A stretch of DNA of 19,615 nt from assembly GCA_041501225.1 (NCBI GenBank), contig JBGQNR010000114.1, positions 1-19,615 of the forward strand, given 5' to 3'. The position numbers were made by a program, and so were the translations under genes. This document shows, piece after piece, positions 6,862 through 13,471 of this stretch; position 1 is the first letter of the stretch, and each line of letters starts with the position of its first letter. The stretch comes from JAFNAG01 sp041501225 (lineage in GTDB: Bacteria > Acidobacteriota > UBA6911). Below the pieces are notes generated by a model. That model searched no databases, was not told the origin of the DNA, and saw only the letters and a program-made list of their open reading frames with translations.

Positions 6862-8337
6862 CTATCCCACCTTCTTGAAATCGATATATCCGCGCTCCAC
6901 ATCCGTGCGGGTCAATTGCACGCGGAGCCTGTGACCGACGTCCATGCCTTGGAAACCGCTCACCAGTCTGCCTTCTACGGGCGGTTGCAGCAGACGGACC
7001 CAGGTGCCCTTGTCGGATGCGCCGGTGACGAGAGCATCGAAGCGTTCCCCGATCCTTGATTCCAGCAACATAGCTGCCGCGGATTTTCCGACCTGCCGTT
7101 CGACCTTCTTCGCTGCGTCCTCCTCTTCGGTGCAGTGCTTTGCGAGCGCCTCCAACTCATCATTCTGATAGGGCTGGGAGCATCCGGCCAGCGCGGCTTT
7201 CAGCAACCGTTGCGTGATCAAATCGGGGTAGCGGCGGTTCGGGGCGGTGGCGTGAGTATAATCCCTGACGGCAAGACCGAAGTGTCCGGGGGCACTCTCC
7301 CCGGGAAGTTCGACGACATATTCGCCGGCGCCCATCATCTTAATGACGCTAAGGGAAAGATCGGGAAAGCGGAGAGGATCCGCGGCTTTCTGCAATGCCA
7401 GGAATTGCTCCAGGGCCTTTGCGTCGGGCTTCTGAGGCAGCGTGACGCCCCGCTCTGAGGCTATGTCGATGATCCGGTCCCAGCGCTTGGGCGTGCGCAC
7501 AACGCGCCGCACCGACGGAAACATTTTGGACGCGAGATATCGTGCGGTCACGCCGTTTGCGGCAATCATGAAGTCCTCAATAATGTCATGGGCCCGGTTG
7601 TTTCTTTCGGCTGCAAAGTCCTTGAGTTCATCTCCGTCAAACAGCGGGTGCGCTTCTATGGTCTCGAGACTAAGCGCACCGTGCGCGTGCCGGAGGGCCT
7701 TCAGCTCTTGGGCCACGCGCTCTTGCAGCCGGAGGTTCTCGTCGAGACCGTCGACTGAGCCGATCCCTGACGGCATCGGACCGTTACCCTCCAGCCAGCC
7801 GGCAACGCTGTTGTAGGCAAGCTTCGCATGATTGCGGACCGTTGCTCCATAGAGGTCCGAACCCTGAAGTGTTCCATCCCCGGCGATCACCATTTCCACC
7901 ACGATGGCGAGGCGGTCTGATTCATAGTTGAGAGAGGTAAGATCGGTTGAAAGTTTCTCGGGCAACATTGGAAATGTCTCGGCGCCGGTGTATACCGATG
8001 TGGTATTGTGCCGCGCATGATCGTCAAGTGCTGATTGCTTCTTGACGATCCCGTCGACATCGGCAATCGCTACCAGGATCTTTGTGGCGCCTCCAGGCAT
8101 GGCTTCGGCGACGGTGAGCTGATCCAGATCCCGCGAATCATCGTTGTCTATGGAACACCAGACAAGGTGCCTGAGATCTCGCGTCGATGCTTCAGTTTGA
8201 ATTGCAGGGCCCTTGATTCTGTCGAGCTCGGCCAGTGCCTGGGGCGTGAAATCGGGAAGAAGCCCTCTTTCAAGCATCGCCCGCCGGGCGATGACTCTTA
8301 AGATAGAGCGGTGTTGCCCGTCATTGGTTTGCGTCAT
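6862..8337 (-). CDS. RNB-domain exoribonuclease (RNase II/R family, 491 aa)
   Basis: A 3'-5' exoribonuclease of a short RNB subfamily. The catalytic segment WCSIDNDDSRDLDQ (60-73) supplies Asp64, Asp70 and Asp72, matching E. coli RNase II Asp201, Asp207 and Asp209. The fourth metal-ligand position is Gln73 rather than Asp. Further RNB signatures are VAIADVD (89-95), NTTSVYTGAETFPMLPEKLS (111-130) and HATAPNRRYPDLITQRLL. The C-terminal 70 or so residues (RFDALVTGASDKGTWVRLL to YIDFKKVG) look like an S1-type RNA-binding fold. No N-terminal cold-shock domains are present, unlike RNase R, so substrate entry must differ. The ATG overlaps the stop of the upstream eRF1-domain-3-like gene (ATGA), implying coupled translation. 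A truncated paralogue lies at 4762-5058 in inverse orientation. Confidence 0.9.
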   Translation of the reverse strand: MTQTNDGQHRSILRVIARRAMLERGLLPDFTPQALAELDRIKGPAIQTEASTRDLRHLVWCSIDNDDSRDLDQLTVAEAMPGGATKILVAIADVDGIVKKQSALDDHARHNTTSVYTGAETFPMLPEKLSTDLTSLNYESDRLAIVVEMVIAGDGTLQGSDLYGATVRNHAKLAYNSVAGWLEGNGPMPSGIGSVDGLDENLRLQERVAQELKALRHAHGALSLETIEAHPLFDGDELKDFAAERNNRAHDIIEDFMIAANGVTARYLASKMFPSVRRVVRTPKRWDRIIDIASERGVTLPQKPDAKALEQFLALQKAADPLRFPDLSLSVIKMMGAGEYVVELPGESAPGHFGLAVRDYTHATAPNRRYPDLITQRLLKAALAGCSQPYQNDELEALAKHCTEEEDAAKKVERQVGKSAAAMLLESRIGERFDALVTGASDKGTWVRLLQPPVEGRLVSGFQGMDVGHRLRVQLTRTDVERGYIDFKKVG

Positions 8338-8762
8338 AACGTCACCGACAAAGATTTGGGCGTTTTTTTGTTTTTTTGATTCCGTTTTGCAAACTGCTGT
8401 CGGACTCTTGCCGCAATCTGCCGATCCGTCATCTTGTCAACGGTTTCAATACCAACTACCCGCCCGCTGAGCGCTCCATTCTCCAGACGTTTTTCGAGCT
8501 CGACCTTTGCCTCGCCGGGACCAAATATCAGGATGGATTCGGCATCACGAATACACGATATTACATGATCATAGTATTTGTTGAGATGGCCGGTAAAGCG
8601 CTTGTCTCGCTGGTCCTCTGCCGAGTCCTCCTGTGCTGCACCAGAATACCGGACATGTTTCTCCATGTCTGATCTGATCAGGCTTGTCTCTTCTCCCTTG
8701 TCAGTGACACTCACGATAACCGTCTTCCGGTGGTCAATCCAAATACCCACTTCTCTTTTCAT
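8334..8762 (-). CDS. eRF1 domain 3-like (baeRF-type) protein
   Basis: A 142-residue soluble protein beginning MKREVGIWIDHRKTVIVSV and containing LNKYYDHVISCIRDAESILIFGPGEAKVELEKRL and GRVVGIETVDKMTDRQIAARVRQQF. This is the pattern of small bacterial proteins related to domain 3 of archaeo-eukaryotic release factor 1/Pelota, thought from family knowledge to act at the ribosome. There is no signal peptide, and the tail is basic (KRNQKNKKTPKS). The Met at 8762 follows AAGGAG at 6 bases and matches the usual family start; Met at 8780 (after GAGAGGTG) and a GTG at 8789 are alternatives. The stop overlaps the start of the RNB exonuclease by ATGA, and the P-type ATPase gene ends 87 bp upstream on the same strand. 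Confidence 0.75.
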   Translation of the reverse strand: MKREVGIWIDHRKTVIVSVTDKGEETSLIRSDMEKHVRYSGAAQEDSAEDQRDKRFTGHLNKYYDHVISCIRDAESILIFGPGEAKVELEKRLENGALSGRVVGIETVDKMTDRQIAARVRQQFAKRNQKNKKTPKSLSVTL

Positions 8763-8849
8763 AGATTTCTCCTTAGACATTTTGTTCACCTCTCGTCAGT
8801 GTTGCAGTCCCGGCCACGGTGGCCTCCGGCAAATGATGGTTCGGGCAGC

Positions 8850-11393
8850 TTAAAGCAGCGCATGTCGTCGATAGAACCAGGACTTAACGGCTTGCACCAC
8901 CAGAAGGTAAGTCACGGCTAATACTGCAATCGCACCCAACAGCGACAATGGCAGCGGGATAAACCCCAGCAGGCTCCCGGCCGGCGAGTACGGCAGCACA
9001 ACGGCGATAGCGACGACCGCCAACACACCGATCAGCAACGGGCGGCCGGGACGGCTCTTGAACGGGTTCCCTGCCGTCCGGATTACAAATACCACCAGCG
9101 TCTGTGTGGCCAAAGATTCCACGAACCATCCGGTGTGGAACAGCGGCGCGTTCGTGGAAGCGTGGAACACCCAGAGCAGCACCCCGAAAGTGAGGAAATC
9201 GTAAATTGAACTTATGGGACCGATGATCATCATGAACTGGCGAATGAAGCCGATCTGCCACCGCTTGGGCCGGTGCAGCAGGGCGGGGTCGACATTGTCG
9301 CTGGGGATGCTGATCTGTGAAAGGTCGTACAGAAAGTTGTTCAGCAGGATCTGCGTCGGCAACATAGGCAGGAAGGGCAGGAAGAGCGATGCTGCGGCCA
9401 TGCTGAACATATTGCCGAAGTTCGAGCTGGTGCCCATGATAATGTACTTCATGATGTTGGCGAAGCAGCGCCGCCCCTCGATTACCCCGTCGTTCAAAAC
9501 CGCCAGATCCTTTTCCAGCAGGATAATCTTCGCAGCATCCTTGGCCACGTCCACGCCGTTCATGACGGAAATGCCTACATCCGCGGTGTGCAGCGAAGGT
9601 GCGTCATTGATGCCGTCACCCCCGTACGCGACGACGTGCCCGCGTGCCTTGAGAGCGATGATGACTCGGTTCTTCTGCTCCGGAGACACGCGGGCGAAGA
9701 TGGCGCCGTTCTCGGCCTGGTAGGCCAGAGCCGCATTATCCATCGCATCGACTTGGTTCCCGGTGAGAATGCGGTCCGACGCCAGCCCAACGTCGTGGGC
9801 GATCTTCTGGGTCACATACTGGTTGTCGCCGGTCATGATGACCACGGAGATGCCATTCTGTTTCAGCGCCTCCAGAACGGCATGAACCCCATCCTTGGGC
9901 GGGTCCAGGAATGCCGCGAACCCGGCCAGCGTCATATCCCGCTCATCCGCCGGGGAGTAAACATCCCGCTTGTCCACTTTCCGCACCGCTACCCCGAGGG
10001 TCCGGTAACCGTCGGCGCTCAACTTCCTGAAAGTCTCCTCCGCCGCAGCGCGCCGGCTTTCATTGAACGGCTGGGGTGACCCATCAATGCTCACGGTTTG
10101 GCAGATGCCAAGGATACCCTCTGCCTCGCCCTTGGTAATGAGGAGGTGCTCGTCACCATGTCGCACCACCACCGAAAGGCGCTTGCGGTTGAAGTCGAAG
10201 GGGATCTCGTCCACCTTGACATACTCCACAATTTTAGGACGCTCGTGCTTCAGGATCGCATCGTCAAGGGGGCTCTTGATGCCCGCTTCAAAGTAGCTGT
10301 TCAGATAGATGAGCCGCAGAACGTTGTCATCCGCCTTCCCCAGGATATCCACGTGCCGGTCAAGCACGATCTCCCCTTCGGTCAGTGTGCCCGTCTTATC
10401 GCTGCAGAGGATCGTCACGCTGCCGAAATCCTCGATGGCCGCAAGTTGCTTGACCAGAACCTTCTTCCTGGTCATCCGCCTCGCACCCTGGGCCAGGGTG
10501 ACGGTGATGATCATTGGCATCATCTCAGGGGTCATCCCTACCGCCAGGGCGACTGCGAAAAGGAAGGACTCCAGCAGCGGGCGGTGGAAATAAAGGTTTA
10601 CCAGCAGAACGAAAAGCACAAGCAGCATGATCACCCGGGTGATCATCAGCCCAAAGTGGCGTATGCCACGGCCGAACTCGGTCTCCGGCGGCCGTGCAGC
10701 CAAACGCTGCGCGATCCCTCCGAGTGCAGTACTCCGGCCTGTGCGGACGATGACCGCGGTGCCAAGCCCTGTCTGAACCGCAGTGCCCAGGAATACACTG
10801 TTGGTCGCGTCGGCAACACCGTGCTTCCCCTCTGGCAGATCGCGCGCGGACTTCTCGACGGGCAGCGACTCCCCGGTGAGCGCCGACTCGCGCACCTGCA
10901 GGTCTTTCACATCCAGCAGACGTGCGTCCGCCGGCACCAGGTCACCCGCATGGAGCCGGACGATATCCCCCGGGACCAGCTCCGCAATCGGCAGTTCCCG
11001 TTCCTGTCCATCACGCATCACGGCGGCCGTTGTGGCAACCCGCTTCCGTATCTCCTCCACCGCGTGTCGAGCCTGGAATTCCATGAAGAAGTTCAGCAGA
11101 ACGCTGAGGAGGACTATGGCGATGATGATGAGTCCACCAACCTGGTCCCCCAGTCCCAGGGATATGCCGCTGGCCACGAGAAGGATGACAACGAGTGGAT
11201 TGGCAAAGAGGCGAAGGAAGGTGAACAAGCCTGCGAAGCGCGACTCCTGCACCATGCTGTTTGGGCCATAAAGACGCAACCGCCGTTTCGTCTCGCCGGT
11301 AGCCAGCCCGGCCGGTGTTGCCTGCAGCAGTTGAAGCAGGTCAGCCAGCGGCTTGTCCCAGAAGCTCTCTAAATCCTTATCTCGTTTGTCCAT
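8850..11393 (-). CDS. mgtA: MgtA/MgtB-type magnesium-translocating P-type ATPase
   Basis: An inner-membrane P3B-type ATPase for cation (normally Mg2+) uptake, 847 aa from the Met at 11393, close to the usual family length. The order is as expected: N-terminal cytoplasmic segment, first membrane pair (FANPLVVILLVASGISL and GLIIIAIVLLSVLLNFFMEF), actuator domain with TGES (173-176), second membrane pair with AVGMTPEMMPMIITVTLAQGARRM containing the MgtA-type Pro-Glu-Met site, phosphorylation motif DKTGTLTEG (Asp332), nucleotide domain with KGEAEG, hinge MTGDN (520-524) and GDGINDAP (592-599), then C-terminal helices. A longer frame to 11510 exists, but its extra Arg/Ala-rich 39 residues are atypical. 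Only a weak GAGAG precedes the chosen start. It heads a minus-strand row with the eRF1-like and RNB genes. Confidence 0.92.
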   Translation of the reverse strand: MDKRDKDLESFWDKPLADLLQLLQATPAGLATGETKRRLRLYGPNSMVQESRFAGLFTFLRLFANPLVVILLVASGISLGLGDQVGGLIIIAIVLLSVLLNFFMEFQARHAVEEIRKRVATTAAVMRDGQERELPIAELVPGDIVRLHAGDLVPADARLLDVKDLQVRESALTGESLPVEKSARDLPEGKHGVADATNSVFLGTAVQTGLGTAVIVRTGRSTALGGIAQRLAARPPETEFGRGIRHFGLMITRVIMLLVLFVLLVNLYFHRPLLESFLFAVALAVGMTPEMMPMIITVTLAQGARRMTRKKVLVKQLAAIEDFGSVTILCSDKTGTLTEGEIVLDRHVDILGKADDNVLRLIYLNSYFEAGIKSPLDDAILKHERPKIVEYVKVDEIPFDFNRKRLSVVVRHGDEHLLITKGEAEGILGICQTVSIDGSPQPFNESRRAAAEETFRKLSADGYRTLGVAVRKVDKRDVYSPADERDMTLAGFAAFLDPPKDGVHAVLEALKQNGISVVIMTGDNQYVTQKIAHDVGLASDRILTGNQVDAMDNAALAYQAENGAIFARVSPEQKNRVIIALKARGHVVAYGGDGINDAPSLHTADVGISVMNGVDVAKDAAKIILLEKDLAVLNDGVIEGRRCFANIMKYIIMGTSSNFGNMFSMAAASLFLPFLPMLPTQILLNNFLYDLSQISIPSDNVDPALLHRPKRWQIGFIRQFMMIIGPISSIYDFLTFGVLLWVFHASTNAPLFHTGWFVESLATQTLVVFVIRTAGNPFKSRPGRPLLIGVLAVVAIAVVLPYSPAGSLLGFIPLPLSLLGAIAVLAVTYLLVVQAVKSWFYRRHALL

Positions 11394-11436
11394 GCCGGCT
11401 GCTCTCGTCGCTGCCGCATTGAAGCGTACGCCTGCT

Positions 11437-11453
11437 CTCACAGCCGCTGTGAG
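11437..11453. promoter_or_regulatory. 17-bp perfect palindrome upstream of the P-type ATPase gene
   Basis: CTCACAGC-C-GCTGTGAG is a perfect inverted repeat with 8-bp arms and one central base, 44 bp before the chosen ATPase start. Size and symmetry fit a dimeric repressor or activator site in the leader or promoter of the ATPase. No promoter boxes are clear around it. Its right half overlaps a sequence resembling the end of the mobile element found at 12666-13130. Confidence 0.4.
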
Positions 11454-11667
11454 CCATAGTGAACCGCGTTGGGCGCGATTGTGAGCAGCTCTTATCCTGG
11501 AAATCCGCAATGACGATCAAAGTGATCGGAGCTCTAATAATGCCGCATCCCCCTCGGCCAAGACGACACGCAGATCGAATTCGACTTATGCTTGCGAGAA
11601 TTCAAGTCGAAGTCGCGGCGATGTTCGCCGTGAGTGGCATTTAGCACTCCCCCCTGAACCGAGGCGG

Positions 11668-11859
11668 CTACCTCCCCACACGGAAATTGGAGAAATAGCT
11701 GAAAAGGCCAAAAACGTTCAGGAGCCACAAAACCACGGCGATAACCACAACCGCATTTAGGATCCTTTTAATGGACCCCTGCATGGGTATGTAGTTGTTA
11801 ACCAGCCAAAGTAGAACGCCAACCACGATCAGAATCACCACGAGTTGAATCAAAGGCAT
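11668..11859 (-). CDS. Small two-helix membrane protein, Thivi_2564 type
   Basis: A 63-residue inner-membrane protein with two hydrophobic helices (about 3-22, MPLIQLVVILIVVGVLLWLVNNY, and about 34-52, ILNAVVVIAVVLWLLNVFGLF) joined by the conserved turn IPMQGSIKR. This matches the widespread small-protein family named Thivi_2564, whose function is unknown and which I recall mainly from stress-related gene clusters. The start is preceded by GGAGG at 7 bases. The gene lies alone on the minus strand between the ATPase and the glycine-zipper gene, and is probably expressed separately. Confidence 0.8.
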   Translation of the reverse strand: MPLIQLVVILIVVGVLLWLVNNYIPMQGSIKRILNAVVVIAVVLWLLNVFGLFSYFSNFRVGR

Positions 11860-12042
11860 GATGCGCCTCCATTGAAATCTTGTGTTCGGAGCAGGCCTAC
11901 AGGGCGCGGCTCCCGGTTATGCACGCTTCACAGAATTCCAATCAAATCCGCTTTCTTGTGTAATCCGGGTAATTCGTAGCTCAAAAGCAGGGCCACGACG
12001 ACCCGGCAAGCCGAGTTCCTCAGACGTTTCGCGCACCTCGCG

Positions 12043-12621
12043 TCATCGTTTCAGTCCGGACCTGGCCTGGCCTCGCATTTGAAGGGGATGCTCCAAACGG
12101 AACGTCAACAATGACTCCGCCGGAACCCTCACGGTCTTGCCGCGGGTCAGGACTTGCGTTCCCGCTCCAGCTCCCGCCCCCGCGGCCGCGCCGATTGCGG
12201 CACCTTTCCCTCCGCCGGCAATGGCACCAATAATCGTACCCAGCAACGCGCCGCCGCCGACATACTCGGCGGTCCGCTGATTGTTCCCGATGCCGTCCTT
12301 TTGTCCACTACCTGTTTCAACCGAATCCGTGGCAACGGCATACCGCCGCCCGTTTACGGTAAGCGATTCGAGATCGAGCGCCAGATCGTTATTGGAGAGT
12401 TCCCTCACAATCAGATCCACGCGCGACCCTCTTGGAATGGCGACCTTGCCGTTTGCATCCCTCACAGCCATATCCACGACCCCGGCGAATACCCGACCCT
12501 CGCTCTTCTTTACCTCAATCATCTCGCTGGTCCGCACCAAAATCCTGGTGCCGGTCCCGATCGTTCCCGCTTGGGCAACAGCCAGCGTCGTCACGGTAAA
12601 AAGTCCCAGTAGTATTCTCAT
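12043..12621 (-). CDS. Secreted glycine-zipper protein (192 aa)
   Basis: The N-terminus (MRILLGLFTVTTLAVAQA) is a short signal peptide. A beta-rich segment follows (about 23-98: GTRILVRTSEMIEV, AIPRGSRVDLIVRELSNNDLALDLESLTVNGRRYAV). Then comes a glycine-zipper membrane hairpin (121-154: VGGGALLGTIIGAIAGGGKGAAIGAAAGAGAGAGT) and a final segment VRVPAESLLTFRLEHPL. This layout is common in outer-membrane or periplasmic proteins of Acidobacteria and resembles the Gly-zipper of the 17-kDa surface antigen family, but with no lipobox Cys. The start has AAGGG at a good distance. It lies upstream of a divergent spacer carrying the MITE-like element. Function is unknown; envelope association is the reasonable guess. 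Confidence 0.8.
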   Translation of the reverse strand: MRILLGLFTVTTLAVAQAGTIGTGTRILVRTSEMIEVKKSEGRVFAGVVDMAVRDANGKVAIPRGSRVDLIVRELSNNDLALDLESLTVNGRRYAVATDSVETGSGQKDGIGNNQRTAEYVGGGALLGTIIGAIAGGGKGAAIGAAAGAGAGAGTQVLTRGKTVRVPAESLLTFRLEHPLQMRGQARSGLKR

Positions 12622-12665
12622 AGGATCCCTTCCGATCTAAAAGCTCCCGAAAATGTCGTTCTCTT

Positions 12666-13130
12666 CTGACATCCGCCTCCCACCAGTTTGCAGCTGAGAA
12701 CTAGCGGCACACTTCTTATACCTTGGAGATGAGTTGCGTGTCAGTTCAGTACGGCTCACACATGTGGTCAAGATTGCTCACCCCAGTCAATGAAGGACAA
12801 CTGCACTATGAAAAAGCAGTAAGAAGGTCCGTGCCCAATGCTTCTCAGGTAACACAACACCCGCCCTGCAGGATTTCGACAGAAGAAAACGGGCAGCCGA
12901 GATGTGACGGTCTTCCCGGGCGGCGATGCCGGCGGTCATTGGTTACCCCAACGTCGTGACCCGGCGGCTCCGCGATGCGGCCCTTGCCTGCCCCACGGAC
13001 AGGCTCCTGGCCGGCATGAGCAATGTTGACCAGACTTGTGAGCCATACTGAACTGACACGCGAATTAATCCGGGGTATAAAAAGTGTGCCTCGAGTGGTC
13101 CGCCAGAATCTGGTGGGAGGCGGATGTCAG
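12666..13130. mobile_element. MITE-like non-autonomous element with about 115-bp terminal inverted repeats
   Basis: The two ends are inverted copies: 12666-12780 against the reverse complement of 13017-13130. The outer 21 bp are identical and contain TGACATCCGCCTCCCACCAG. Further in, both carry GGCACACTT.TTATACC, GCGTGTCAGTTCAGTA.GGCTCACA and TGGTCAA.ATTGCTCA. The 236-bp interior has no transposase frame. Ends of the TG...CA type with repeated motifs inside recall IS21-like elements, but the family is not proven. No target duplication is obvious. The element fills the divergent spacer between the glycine-zipper gene and the penicillin-binding protein. Confidence 0.8.
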
Positions 13131-13471
13131 TAGGGAGGAGCGCATGTTCACGGACGAGAACGGAGGTTTAGAAGGAAAAACCTCAATTCTTGTCTTGTGC
13201 GGCGGCCAATGACAGAAATGAGTGATTCAACAATCTGCTTACGAGGAGTTCGAGAACGATTTCTTAGCCCGGGCGGCGCCGAAGCGTGGGTGGTAAGGGG
13301 CTGGGGGTTGGGCAAGACACACGGTATGCAGATCGGCACGCCGAATCTGTTCCGTGAAAAGCGCTGACAGAAGATCGTGACACCTGCGCTTTCAAGACAG
13401 GGACAAAGCGTGCCGTGTTCCTGTAATCGCATAGAAATCCGTTTAGTCATGGGTGGGCATGGAGTTGATCG
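13131..13471. other. Leader region of the penicillin-binding protein gene
   Basis: About 340 bp between the mobile element and the start of the penicillin-binding protein. The only notable structure is a small stem, GAGGTTT-AGAAGGAA-AAACCTC (near 13165-13185). A long minus-strand frame (13148-13855) covers it but is antisense to the start of the next gene and has no recognisable domain, so I do not call it. Confidence 0.4.

Noticed and set aside
6496..7059. 187-codon plus-strand frame through the repeat array
   Set aside because: It is out of frame with the phosphatase, passes through palindromic repeats, and is then antisense to the RNB exonuclease.
10098..11372. 424-codon plus-strand open frame inside the ATPase gene
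   Set aside because: It is fully antisense to a gene with intact P-type ATPase motifs; its His/Gln/Arg-rich translation is typical of a GC-rich shadow frame.
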